DNA from: Candidatus Acetothermia bacterium
GTDB lineage: Bacteria > Bipolaricaulota > Bipolaricaulia > Bipolaricaulales > Bipolaricaulaceae
NCBI GenBank assembly: GCA_024653305.1
Contig: JANLFW010000015.1
Span: 1-33,309 of the forward strand
Direction: 5' to 3'
DNA length: 33,309 bases
The translations under genes were made by a program, and so were the position numbers. Position 1 is the stretch's first letter. Each line of letters starts with the position of its first letter. Below, piece by piece: positions 15,992 through 24,310 of the stretch. Below the pieces are notes generated by a model that saw only the letters and a program-made list of their open reading frames with translations, was not told the origin of the DNA and made no database searches.

Positions 15992-17289
15992 ACGACCAGG
16001 TCTACACTCCTTCCGGCCTGAACCGGTTGGTCCGCCAGGTGTTGGAGGGGCAGTTCCCCGCGGTGTGGGTGAGGGGGGAGGTATCCCGGCCCAAGCTCGG
16101 CCCCACCGGCCACCTGTACTTCACCCTCAAGGACGCCCAGGCGGCGGTGGAGGTGGTGCAGTTCCGGGGGCTGCGCCCTCTCGCCTACATCCCCGCCGAC
16201 GGGGAAGAGGTACTCGTGTTCGGCACCCTCACCCTCTACGAGCCCCAAGGGAAGTACGAGCTGCGGGCGCGGACCGTGCACCCGGCCGGGATCGGCCTCC
16301 TCCGGCGGGAGCTGGAGGCCCTCAAGGCGCGGTTGGAGGCGGAGGGCCTGTTCGCCCTGGAGCGCAAGCGCCCGTTGCCCCCCTACCCGCGGCGGATCGG
16401 GGTGATCACGTCCCGCCGCGGTGCGGCGATCCGGGACATCGTCACCGTAGCCGCCCGCCGCTGGCCGCCCGCGGAGCTGTACGTGTTTCCGGTGCGGGTC
16501 CAGGGGGAGGGGGCGGAGTGGGAGGTGGCCCAGGCCATCGCCGACGCCGCTCTCTTCCACCGTGAGACCCCGCTGGATGTGCTCATCGTCGGCCGGGGTG
16601 GGGGGGCGGCGGAGGACCTGGCCGCGTTCAACACCGAGGCCGTGGCCCGCGCCATCTTCGCGTCCCCGGTGCCGGTGGTGTCTGCGGTGGGCCACGAGGT
16701 GGACTGGACGATCGCCGACCTCGTCGCCGACCTCAGGGCACCGACCCCATCGGCGGCGGCCGAGCTCGCCGTGCCCTCTGCCGCAGAGCTCCTGGGGCGG
16801 GTGCGCGATCGCCTGCGGCGGGCACGGGGGGCGGTGCTGGCCCCGGTGGACCGGACCGAGGCCGCGTTGCGCCGGGTCCTCGCCCGGCGCGTGTTCCGGG
16901 ATCCCGTGCACACCTTGCTCGCCCCCATGGATCGGCTGGATCAGGCCCTGCGCCGCCGGCCGTTCCGGGCTCCGTTCGCCCTGGTGGAGGGACGGGAAGA
17001 GCGGCTGGACCACATCGCGGAGCGGTTGCCTCTCGCGCTGCGGCCCCAGCTCCTCGCGGCCCAGGCCCGGGCAGAGCGGCTGATCGCCCGGTTGGAGGGG
17101 GCGAGCCCGCTCGGTATCCTGTCGCGGGGATACTCCCTGACCCTGGGCCCGGATGGGCGCCCGCTCCGGCGGGCGGGGGAGGTCGAGCAGGGGGATCTCG
17201 TGGAGACGGTGCTTGGCCAGGGCAGGCTCCGGTCGCGGGTGGAGGAGGTGGAGGCGGGTGACCCTCGAGGAGAAGCTGGACCGGCTTGA
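15988..17289 (+). CDS. xseA: Exodeoxyribonuclease VII large subunit
   Basis: XseA is the catalytic subunit of exonuclease VII, which degrades single-stranded DNA from both ends. The 433-residue product has an N-terminal OB-fold (VWVRGEVSRPKLGPTGHLYF) and the catalytic domain with RIGVITSRRGAAIRDI, VGRGGGAAEDLAAFN and SAVGHEVDWTIADLVADLRA. A long helical section and the C-terminal part (LGILSRGYSLTLGPDG) follow. The ATG overlaps the pyk stop by 4 bases. The stop lies 32 bases inside xseB, which couples the two subunits. Confidence 0.96.
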   Translation: MNDQVYTPSGLNRLVRQVLEGQFPAVWVRGEVSRPKLGPTGHLYFTLKDAQAAVEVVQFRGLRPLAYIPADGEEVLVFGTLTLYEPQGKYELRARTVHPAGIGLLRRELEALKARLEAEGLFALERKRPLPPYPRRIGVITSRRGAAIRDIVTVAARRWPPAELYVFPVRVQGEGAEWEVAQAIADAALFHRETPLDVLIVGRGGGAAEDLAAFNTEAVARAIFASPVPVVSAVGHEVDWTIADLVADLRAPTPSAAAELAVPSAAELLGRVRDRLRRARGAVLAPVDRTEAALRRVLARRVFRDPVHTLLAPMDRLDQALRRRPFRAPFALVEGREERLDHIAERLPLALRPQLLAAQARAERLIARLEGASPLGILSRGYSLTLGPDGRPLRRAGEVEQGDLVETVLGQGRLRSRVEEVEAGDPRGEAGPA

Positions 17290-17470
17290 GGCGATCGTGG
17301 CCAAGCTCGAGGAGGGCGGGGTGCCGCTCGAGGAGTCCCTCAGGCTCTTCGAGGAAGGGGTTAAGCTCGCCGCCGAGGTCAAGGCCGAGCTTGAGAGCGC
17401 GCGGGCCCGCATCCTGGAGGTCATGAAGGCCGCCGAGGGCGTGTTCGAGGTCCGCGGGTTCGAGCCATGA
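17258..17470 (+). CDS. xseB: Exodeoxyribonuclease VII small subunit
   Basis: XseB binds XseA to form the active exonuclease VII complex. The 70-residue helical product reads TLEEKLDRLEAIVAKLEEG, then VPLEESLRLFEEGVKLA, which is the family pattern. I chose the GTG at 17258, which starts the conserved helix; GGAGGAGGTGGAGG lies just before it inside xseA. It overlaps xseA by 32 bases and trxB by 4 bases. Confidence 0.95.
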   Translation: MTLEEKLDRLEAIVAKLEEGGVPLEESLRLFEEGVKLAAEVKAELESARARILEVMKAAEGVFEVRGFEP

Positions 17471-18447
17471 CCGGAGCCCCGAGCGACCGGTGGGATGTGG
17501 GGATCGTCGGGGGCGGCCCGGCCGGGCTTGCCGCCGCCATCTACGCCCGCCGGTCTGGCCTGTCCGCGGTGATCCTGGAGCGGGCCGTCCCCGGGGGCCA
17601 GCTCCTGGAGGCCGAGTTCGTCGAGAACTATCCTGGGTTCCCCGAGCCGATCCCCGGTGCCGAGCTCGCCGACCGGATGCGCCGCCAGGCAGAGCGGCTG
17701 GGGGCGGTGATCCGGATGGCCGGGGTCCACCGCCTGGTTCGGGAGAAAGGCGGGTGGCTTCTCCACACCTCGGCCGGTGAGGTTCGGGCGCGGGCGGTGA
17801 TCTTGGCGATGGGGGCCCACCCCAAGGAGCTCCCGGCCAAAGGGGCGCAGGAGTTCGTGGGGCGCGGCCTTTCCTATTGTGCCGCCTGCGACGGCTACTT
17901 CTTCCGGGACAAGGTCGTGCTGGTGGTGGGGGCGGGGGACGGGGCCCTCGCCGAGGCCCTGTTCCTGGCCAAGCTTTGCCAGAAGGTGTACGTTGCCGTC
18001 CGCCATCCCCAGGACGATCCCCACGCGATCCGGGCCGCGGCCACGTTGCGCGAGCGGGCGCTTGCTCACCCCAAGATCCGGTTCCTGTGGAACGTGGTGG
18101 TGGAGGAGGTGCGGGGCGCCGGGCGCCTCTCCGCGGTCGTACTGCGTGACCTCGGAAGCGGGGAGGCGCGGGAGATGGCGGTGGACGGGGTGTTCGTGAA
18201 GATTGGGCACCGTCCGGACACGGAATGGCTGCGCGGGGTTGTCGGGCTGACCGAAACCGGGTATATAAAAACTGATTCGCTCTTGCGCACCGATCGGCCG
18301 GGCGTGTTCGCTGCCGGCGACGTGCGTGATCCCACGGGGCGCCACGCCCAGACGGTCACCGCCGCCGCGGAGGGGGCGTTGGCGGCGCTTTCTGTGGAGG
18401 ATTACCTTAAGCTTGGGGAGGCGGGAGATGATCCAGCGGTCCAGTAG
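17467..18447 (+). CDS. trxB: Thioredoxin reductase-like flavoprotein, atypical cofactor site
   Basis: This is a low-molecular-weight thioredoxin reductase-type enzyme of 326 residues. The FAD-binding motif is VGIVGGGPAGLAAAIYARR, the redox-active dithiol is CAAC in LSYCAACDGYFF, and the C-terminal FAD motif is GVFAAGDVRD. The second dinucleotide motif is VVGAGDGALAEALFLA. The NADPH-phosphate motif HRRxxxR expected about 20 residues later is absent and reads VAVRHPQDDPHAIRA. Related clostridial and cyanobacterial enzymes that lack NADPH motifs use ferredoxin or other donors, so the electron source here is open. It overlaps xseB by 4 bases and the ligase gene by 20 bases, and belongs to the pyk operon. 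No thioredoxin gene is adjacent. Confidence 0.9.
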   Translation: MTGAPSDRWDVGIVGGGPAGLAAAIYARRSGLSAVILERAVPGGQLLEAEFVENYPGFPEPIPGAELADRMRRQAERLGAVIRMAGVHRLVREKGGWLLHTSAGEVRARAVILAMGAHPKELPAKGAQEFVGRGLSYCAACDGYFFRDKVVLVVGAGDGALAEALFLAKLCQKVYVAVRHPQDDPHAIRAAATLRERALAHPKIRFLWNVVVEEVRGAGRLSAVVLRDLGSGEAREMAVDGVFVKIGHRPDTEWLRGVVGLTETGYIKTDSLLRTDRPGVFAAGDVRDPTGRHAQTVTAAAEGALAALSVEDYLKLGEAGDDPAVQ

Positions 18448-20074
18448 ACGGTACGTGAGCATCCCGGAGTTCTTTGCGCGCTCGGTGGCTCGGTACGGAC
18501 ATCAGGTGGCCCTGCGCATGCCTGTTTCCCGCGGGGGGATGGTCGAGCACCGCGAGATGACGTACCGCGAGCTGTGGGACCTGGCGGGGAAACTGGCGGC
18601 GTGGTTGGCCGCCCACGGGGTGGAGAAAGGCGATCGGATAGGCCTTCTTGCCAAGCCCTCCATCGGCTGGGCGGTGGCGTTCTTCGCCGTCCAGCGGACC
18701 GGGGCGGTGGTGGTGCCGTTGGACGCTGGCCTGCAGCCGGTGGAGGTGGCCCGCCTCCTCGGCGAGGCGGAGGCCAAGATCCTGTTCTGCGCCCCGGACC
18801 GTTACCAGGAACTCCTCCCCCTGACCCAGGAGGTGTCGTCCCTCGAAGATGTGGTTTCGGTGGAGGTGGCCCTGGGGGCGCTGTCCCTGTGGGACGTGCT
18901 CCCCGAGGAGGGGGTGGCGATCCCCGACGTGCGCCCTGACCCCGAAGAGCTGGCCGTGCTCATGTACACCTCCGGCACCACCGGCGACTCGAAAGGCGTC
19001 ATGCTCTGTCACCGCAACATCACCGCCAACATCGAGGCCATCCTCCAGGTGCTTCCGTTGGGACCCGAGGACCGTGCGGTGACCATCGTCCCGTGGTACC
19101 ACATCTACGGCCTCACCGCGAGCCTGCTCGCCCCCCTGTGGGTGGGGGCCACGGTCACCTACACCGACGACTACCGGAACCTGATCGCCGTGGCCCAACG
19201 GGTGGGGGTGACGGTGCTGGTGGGGGTGCCCAAGCTGTACCACGCCCTGTGGCGCCGGCTCCAGGAGAACTTCCAGGGGAGCCCGGTGCGGCGCCTGCTG
19301 TACCGGTATGCCCCGAAGGTCCTCGGGTTCTTCCTCAAGCGCAAGCTCCTTTCCCGGGGGTTTCGGTTCTTCGTGTCCGGCGGGGCGCCGCTCGCGGCGG
19401 AGGTTGGGGCTGGGCTCAGGCGGCTTGGGCTCGGCACGATCGAGGGATACGGGCTCACCGAGACCGCTCCGGTGCTCACGTTTTCCGAGCCGTTCACGCC
19501 CCATGCCGGCACGGTAGGCCGTCCTCTGCCGGGGGTAAGGATCAAGATCGACCGTCCCGATGCCGATGGGTTTGGCGAGGTGATGGTGAAGGGTCCCAAC
19601 GTGATGCTCGGCTATTACAAAAACCCCGAGCGCACCCGGGAGGTGCTGACCCCGGACGGGTGGTTCCGCACCGGGGATTTGGGGAAGCTTGACTACAACG
19701 GGCAGCTATTCCTTGCCGGCCGGAAGAAGAACGTGGTCGTGCTCGAGTCCGGGAAGAAGGTTTATCCGGAGGAAGTGGAGTGGGAGTTCCAGCGCATCCC
19801 CGAAGTGGAAGAGGTGCTGGTGTACGAGGACAAGACGCGCGGCCAGCCCACGGTGGCGGCGATGATCTACCCCAACCGGGCTTTGTTGAAGGAGCAGGGG
19901 GTGGAGGGCCCGGAGGCAGCGCGGGCGTTCCTGTGGGAGAAGATCAAGGAAGTCCAGAAGAACCTGGCTCCTTTCAAGCGCCTGAAGGACAAGGAGTCCC
20001 TCACCATCGTCGCGCAGCCGTTCGAGAAGTCGACGAAGCAGGAGATCAAGCGGCACATGTACATCAAGCGCTAG
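18428..20074 (+). CDS. Long-chain acyl-CoA synthetase (AMP-forming)
   Basis: An ANL-superfamily ligase of 548 residues, expected to activate fatty acids to acyl-CoA through an acyl-adenylate. The P-loop-like motif is YTSGTTGDSKGVML, followed by FVSGGAPL, EGYGLTETAPV, DGWFRTGDLG and the C-terminal hinge region GRKKNVVVLESGKKVYPEEV. The expected catalytic lysine region is EKSTKQEIKRHMY. Length and motifs fit FadD/long-chain ligases best. I chose the ATG at 18428 because GGGGAGGCGGGAG precedes it. It starts 20 bases inside trxB and is last in the pyk operon. Substrate chain length is not shown by sequence. Confidence 0.92.
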   Translation: MIQRSSRRYVSIPEFFARSVARYGHQVALRMPVSRGGMVEHREMTYRELWDLAGKLAAWLAAHGVEKGDRIGLLAKPSIGWAVAFFAVQRTGAVVVPLDAGLQPVEVARLLGEAEAKILFCAPDRYQELLPLTQEVSSLEDVVSVEVALGALSLWDVLPEEGVAIPDVRPDPEELAVLMYTSGTTGDSKGVMLCHRNITANIEAILQVLPLGPEDRAVTIVPWYHIYGLTASLLAPLWVGATVTYTDDYRNLIAVAQRVGVTVLVGVPKLYHALWRRLQENFQGSPVRRLLYRYAPKVLGFFLKRKLLSRGFRFFVSGGAPLAAEVGAGLRRLGLGTIEGYGLTETAPVLTFSEPFTPHAGTVGRPLPGVRIKIDRPDADGFGEVMVKGPNVMLGYYKNPERTREVLTPDGWFRTGDLGKLDYNGQLFLAGRKKNVVVLESGKKVYPEEVEWEFQRIPEVEEVLVYEDKTRGQPTVAAMIYPNRALLKEQGVEGPEAARAFLWEKIKEVQKNLAPFKRLKDKESLTIVAQPFEKSTKQEIKRHMYIKR

Positions 20075-20114
20075 GCGACAGGGACGCTTTCGCGGTAGGG
20101 GGTAGCAGGGGAGC

Positions 20115-20146
20115 AAGGCACCGTGGTGGAAGATCCACGCCGCCTT
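20115..20146. terminator. Inverted repeat between convergent genes
   Basis: Two 12-base arms (20115-20126 and 20135-20146) pair at 10 of 12 positions around an 8-base loop. It lies between the acyl-CoA ligase stop and the convergent acylphosphatase stop, where a two-way terminator is expected. No T-run is present. Confidence 0.5.
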
Positions 20147-20193
20147 AGGCATGGACACGAAGGCCAAAAGGTAAGATCTGCCCCTAGGTGCCG

Positions 20194-20466
20194 TCAGCGC
20201 ACGACGAACCCGCGGAGCTCCCCGGTGGGCTCCTCCCACCGCACGTCCACCCCGGTCACCTCGGCCAGGGGCGGCCCGCGATGACAGAACCGCACGAGCT
20301 CCTGGAGCTTCTCCTCGTCGCCCTCCGCCACCACCTCCACCCGCCCGTCGGGGAGGTTCCGCGCGAACCCGACGAGCCCTAGGCGCTGGGCGAGGTCCCG
20401 AGCATGGGCGCGGAAGAACACCCCCTGGACCCGGCCGGCGATGAACAGATGCACCCGCTTGTTCAT
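20194..20466 (-). CDS. acyP: Acylphosphatase
   Basis: Acylphosphatase hydrolyses acyl-phosphates such as acetyl phosphate or 1,3-bisphosphoglycerate. The 90-residue product has the signature GRVQGVFFRAHARDLA with the phosphate-binding arginine, and the catalytic asparagine in GFARNLPDGRVEVVAEG. It starts 8 bases after the M42 peptidase gene stops and is the last gene of that minus-strand operon. The ATG at 20466 gives the normal family length, so the longer open frame upstream is not used. Confidence 0.95.
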   Translation of the reverse strand: MNKRVHLFIAGRVQGVFFRAHARDLAQRLGLVGFARNLPDGRVEVVAEGDEEKLQELVRFCHRGPPLAEVTGVDVRWEEPTGELRGFVVR

Positions 20467-20474
20467 CTTCCTCG

Positions 20475-21518
20475 CTACAGGAGCTCCCCGGCCCGGCGCA
20501 GGAACGCCACCACCAACTTGATGGTCGCCTCGAGGTCGGCGAGGTACAGGGTGGACACCGGGGAGTGGATGTACCGGCAGGGGACGGATACCACCCCGGT
20601 CAGGATCCCGCCCCGCTCGAGGTGGATCGCCCCGGCGTCGGTGGCCCCATAGGCGGGGAGCTTGTACTGGTAGGGGATCCCGTTCTCTTCCGCTACCTTC
20701 TCCAGGAACCGGGCCAGGCGCGGGTTCACGGTGATGGACCGGTCGGCCAAGGTGATCGCCGGACCCTTCCCCAGGCGCACCGGCTGCTTGGCCTCCGGGA
20801 CCCCGGGCATGTCCGCCCCGATCGTCCCCTCCACGACTAAGGCCAGCTTCGGCGCCACCCGAAAGGCCGCGGCCCGTGCCCCACGCAGCCCGCCCTCTTC
20901 GCAGGCGGCGAAGTTCACCACCAGGCGGTAGGGCAGCTTTTCCTCGGCCAGGATCCGCAGGGCCTCCGCCGCCACGAGACACCCTGCCCGGTCGTCGAAC
21001 GCCTTCCCGGTCACGTACCCCTCCCGGATCCGCTGGAACGGGTAGTGGATGGTGGCCGGGTCGCCGATCCGGACCCCGATCTCCTCGGCCTCCTCGCGGC
21101 TCTTGGCCCCGATGTCCACGAACAGGTCCTCGAGCGGCGCCACCTTCCCCCGTTCGTCCTCGGACAGGATGTGGGGCGGGATGGTGCCGATCACGCCGTG
21201 GACCTTGCCGCCGTCGCGGGTCTTGAGGGTGAGGCGGTGGGCGAGGAGGATGCGCTCATCCCAGCCCCCGAGGCCGGTGAGGCGGAGGCACCCCTCCTTC
21301 TCGATCCAGCGGACCATGAACCCGACCTCGTCCATGTGCGCGTCGATCATGACCGCATCCCCGCTGCCCCGGGAACACGTGAGGTTGCCCAGCGGATCCA
21401 CCTCGCAGGCCTCCACGTAGGGTGAGACCATGTCCCGGAGGACCTCCCGCACCTCGTCCTCGAACCCGGCCACACCAAACGCATCGGATAGGGCTTGTAG
21501 TTTCTTTTCGAGGTTCAC
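20475..21518 (-). CDS. M42-family aminopeptidase/glutamyl aminopeptidase
   Basis: M42 enzymes are cytoplasmic, di-metal TET aminopeptidases that trim short peptides. The 347-residue product keeps the expected metal and catalytic residues: His and Asp in IDAHMDEVGF, Asp in GKAFDDRAG, the Glu pair in AACEEGG, Glu in VVEGTIGADMPG and His in RYIHSPVS. I chose the GTG at 21518 because AAGGAG lies just before it and the protein starts as others do. It is 28 bases downstream of the acyl-CoA synthetase gene on the same strand. Peptide fermentation would fit, but the peptidase could equally be housekeeping. Confidence 0.93.
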   Translation of the reverse strand: MNLEKKLQALSDAFGVAGFEDEVREVLRDMVSPYVEACEVDPLGNLTCSRGSGDAVMIDAHMDEVGFMVRWIEKEGCLRLTGLGGWDERILLAHRLTLKTRDGGKVHGVIGTIPPHILSEDERGKVAPLEDLFVDIGAKSREEAEEIGVRIGDPATIHYPFQRIREGYVTGKAFDDRAGCLVAAEALRILAEEKLPYRLVVNFAACEEGGLRGARAAAFRVAPKLALVVEGTIGADMPGVPEAKQPVRLGKGPAITLADRSITVNPRLARFLEKVAEENGIPYQYKLPAYGATDAGAIHLERGGILTGVVSVPCRYIHSPVSTLYLADLEATIKLVVAFLRRAGELL

Positions 21519-21546
21519 ATCGCTCCTTTCTCGGTTACGCTGTAGT

Positions 21547-24231
21547 TCAGGTCAGGGCCTTGTCCGCCAGCACCACGCCTTCCTCGGCCCGGCGCTCGAT
21601 CTTGAACCCCCGGTGTTGGAAGATCGCGATCATCCGCACGTTGTTCGGGGTCGTCTCCGCCGTCACCCGCTTGATCCCCCACCCCTTGGCGATGTCAAGG
21701 CAGTAATCGGTGAGAAGGCCGCCCAGGCCCTTGTTCTGCCACGGGTCGGCCACGAACACCGCGTATTCCGCGGCCACGTGGTCGGGATCGGCCACGAGGC
21801 GCCCCACCCCGGCCAGCTTGCGCCGCCCGTCCTCGTCGAGCTCGGCGACGATGGCCATCTCCCGATCGTAGTCGATGAAACAGTAGGAGATCGCCATCTG
21901 GTGGGTGGTCTCCTTGAAGATGTACCGGAACCGGAACCGGATCGATTCCCGGGAGGAGATGGCCAGCATCTCGTGCCACAGCGGCTCGTCCTCCGGCTTG
22001 ATCGGCCGCAGCGTGACCCGGGTCCCGTCCTTCAGGGTAACCGTTCGGGTGTAGCCCTCGGGATAGGGGTGGATGGCGAGGTGGGAGTAGGGACGGAGAG
22101 GCTTGTCCAAGAGCTCCCGGTCCACCACCACCCGGGCGTCCACCGCCACCAGCTCGTCCGGGGCCACGATGAGGGGGTTGATGTCGAGCTCCTTGATCTC
22201 CGGGTAGTCGGCGATGAGGTAGGAGAAACGCATGATCGTCTCGATCAGGCGATCCAGGTCCGCTCCCGGTCGGCCACGGTACCCACGGAGGAGGGGCCAG
22301 CTCCGGAGCGACTCCAGCATCCGCCGGGCCAACCGCTCGTTCAAGGGCGGGAGCCCAAGCGCGGTGTCGCGGAACACCTCCGCCGCCACCCCGCCCATCC
22401 CCACCATGATCACCGCCCCGAACGCGGGGTCGACCTTGGCCCCGAGGATCATCTCGAGCCCGCGTTCCGCCTGTACCATCCGTTGCACGGTCACCCCGTT
22501 CACGCGGGCATCCGGGCGGCGCTCGTGCACCGTCTTCATGATCTGCTCGAACGCCTGGCGCACCCCGTCGTCGGTGCGCAGGCCGAGGACCACCCCGCCC
22601 ACGTCTGTCTTATGGGTGATGTCCGGGGACAGGACCTTGAGGACCACCGGGTAGCCGACCTTGCGGGCGGCCGCCACCGCCTCGTCCGCGGACCGGGCGG
22701 CCTGGGGCACGGTGACCGGGATCCCGTACGCGGAGAGCAGCGCCTTCGAATCTGGTTCGGACAGGATGTCCGCCTTGGCGAGCACGGGCTTGAACCGCTT
22801 GCGGATCTCCCCCCGGTCCAAGGTGAACCGGACCGGGATGTCCCGCGGGGTCTCGTACAGGAGCTCCAGGTTGCGCCCGTAGTCCACGAGGTGCATGAAT
22901 GCTTGGACGGCCTGGTCTGGGTTGGGGTAGGTGGGCACACCGGCCTGGTTCAGGATGTGCACCCCCTCCCGGACCATGACCCCGCCCATCCACGCTGCCA
23001 GGATCGGCTTCGGGGCCCGGCGGGCCAGTTCCCCCACCGCACGCGCCGTGGCCGTCGGATCGGTCATCGCCTGCGGGGTCAGGATGACCAGGGCCGCGTC
23101 CACACCCGGATCGGCGAGCACGGCCTCCAACGCCTGGACGTACCGCTCCGGCGAGGCATCCCCGAGGACGTCCACCGGGTTCCCGTGGGACCAAAACGGG
23201 GGCAGAACGCTCTTAAGCTTTTCCAACGTGTCCGGGCTGAGCTCGGTGAGCTGCCCGTGGCGGGCGATGAGGGCGTCGGTGGCCATCACCCCTGGTCCCC
23301 CGGCGTTGGTGACGATGGCCAGCCTGGGCCCGAGGGGAGGTCGCACCCGGGCCAAAAGCTCCGCGGAGTCGAAGATGTCCCCGATCTCGTACACCCGGAC
23401 CATCCCCGCCCGCTGGAACGCCGCGTCGTACACCGCGTCCTCGCCGGCCAGAGCCCCGGTGTGGGAGCTGGCGGCCCGGGCCGACTCCGCGAACCGCCCC
23501 GCCTTGTACACCACGATCGGCTTGGTGCGAGCGAACGCGCGCGCCGCGGACATGAACTCCCGGGCGTCGCTCACGGACTCCACGTACAGGATGATGGACC
23601 GCGTCCGCTCGTCCTCGCCGAAGTAGTCGATGAGGTCGCCGAAGTCCACGTCCACCATGTTCCCGATGGACACGAAGTGCGAGAACCCGATCCCCTCCTC
23701 GAGCGCCCAGTCCAGGACCGAAGTACACAGGGCCCCGGACTGGGACACGAACGCCACGTGGCCATCCTCGGGCATCGCCGCGGCGAAGCTCGCGTTCATG
23801 CGGATCCCGGGCACGATGACCCCCAGGCAGTTCGGGCCAATGATCCTCATCCCGTCGAACTTCCTTGCCTCATCCCGGACCTGCTCCTCCAGTACCCGGC
23901 CCTCCGCTCCGGCCTCCTTGAACCCGGCGGAGACGATGATGATCCCGTGGACCCCGGCCTCGCCGCACTCCCGCACGAGCCCGGGCACGGAGGGGGCGGG
24001 GGTGCAGATCACCGCGAGGTCAGGGGCCTTGGGAAGGCCCATTACGCTCGGGTAAGCCTGGATCCCCTGGATCGATTCCCGCCGGGGGTTCACCGGGTAC
24101 ACCACCCCGTCGAACCCCGCTCCGATCAGGTTGCGCAACACCGTGTATCCGACGCTTCCGGGATTGTTGCTGGCGCCGATGACCGCGATCCGCTGCGGCT
24201 TGAAGATCTTGTCCAGGTTGCGAATGCTCAC
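21547..24231 (-). CDS. ADP-forming acyl-CoA synthetase fused to GNAT acetyltransferase
   Basis: The product has 894 residues. It begins with a CoA-binding domain (RIAVIGASNNPGSVGYTVLR) and a succinyl-CoA-ligase-like domain with the phosphohistidine in SSHTGALAGEDA; this is His257, the same number as the catalytic histidine of P. furiosus acetyl-CoA synthetase. An ATP-grasp domain follows (YPVVLKVLSPDITHKTDVGG and GVTVQRMVQAERGLEMI). From about residue 725 there is a GNAT domain with the acetyl-CoA loop QNKGLGGLL. Fusions of this type include the protein acetyltransferase PatZ, in which the histidine is reported lost; here it is kept, so ATP-forming acyl-CoA hydrolysis may still occur. The GTG at 24231 has GAGGAGGAAGA upstream. 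Confidence 0.92.
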   Translation of the reverse strand: MSIRNLDKIFKPQRIAVIGASNNPGSVGYTVLRNLIGAGFDGVVYPVNPRRESIQGIQAYPSVMGLPKAPDLAVICTPAPSVPGLVRECGEAGVHGIIIVSAGFKEAGAEGRVLEEQVRDEARKFDGMRIIGPNCLGVIVPGIRMNASFAAAMPEDGHVAFVSQSGALCTSVLDWALEEGIGFSHFVSIGNMVDVDFGDLIDYFGEDERTRSIILYVESVSDAREFMSAARAFARTKPIVVYKAGRFAESARAASSHTGALAGEDAVYDAAFQRAGMVRVYEIGDIFDSAELLARVRPPLGPRLAIVTNAGGPGVMATDALIARHGQLTELSPDTLEKLKSVLPPFWSHGNPVDVLGDASPERYVQALEAVLADPGVDAALVILTPQAMTDPTATARAVGELARRAPKPILAAWMGGVMVREGVHILNQAGVPTYPNPDQAVQAFMHLVDYGRNLELLYETPRDIPVRFTLDRGEIRKRFKPVLAKADILSEPDSKALLSAYGIPVTVPQAARSADEAVAAARKVGYPVVLKVLSPDITHKTDVGGVVLGLRTDDGVRQAFEQIMKTVHERRPDARVNGVTVQRMVQAERGLEMILGAKVDPAFGAVIMVGMGGVAAEVFRDTALGLPPLNERLARRMLESLRSWPLLRGYRGRPGADLDRLIETIMRFSYLIADYPEIKELDINPLIVAPDELVAVDARVVVDRELLDKPLRPYSHLAIHPYPEGYTRTVTLKDGTRVTLRPIKPEDEPLWHEMLAISSRESIRFRFRYIFKETTHQMAISYCFIDYDREMAIVAELDEDGRRKLAGVGRLVADPDHVAAEYAVFVADPWQNKGLGGLLTDYCLDIAKGWGIKRVTAETTPNNVRMIAIFQHRGFKIERRAEEGVVLADKALT

Positions 24232-24250
24232 CTCTTCCTCCTCGTACCAG

Positions 24251-24278
24251 ATTGTATTCCCTGAACCCCCACCGGCAA
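24251..24278 (-). promoter_or_regulatory. Candidate promoter of the acyl-CoA synthetase operon
   Basis: On the minus strand TTGCCG (24278-24273), a 16-base spacer and TACAAT (24256-24251) precede a purine-rich ribosome-binding site and the GTG at 24231. The short divergent gap is shared with rpiA. Confidence 0.55.
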
Positions 24279-24298
24279 CGCGGCCCGGCCCCTTCGGG

Positions 24299-24304
24299 TA
24301 ACAT
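24299..24304 (+). promoter_or_regulatory. -10 element directly before rpiA
   Basis: TAACAT ends 6 and 9 bases before two tandem GTG codons (24311 and 24314). There is no Shine-Dalgarno sequence and no clear -35 element. This suggests a leaderless mRNA. Confidence 0.4.
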
Positions 24305-24310
24305 GAATGG

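Noticed and set aside
15331-18462. Very long minus-strand open frame opposite pyk, xseA, xseB and trxB
   Set aside because: It spans four clear genes, lacks any domain, and reflects absence of A/T-rich stop codons in GC-rich sequence.
21430-24264. Long plus-strand open frame opposite the acyl-CoA synthetase
   Set aside because: Out-of-frame shadow of a clear enzyme gene; composition is typical of antisense GC-rich DNA.
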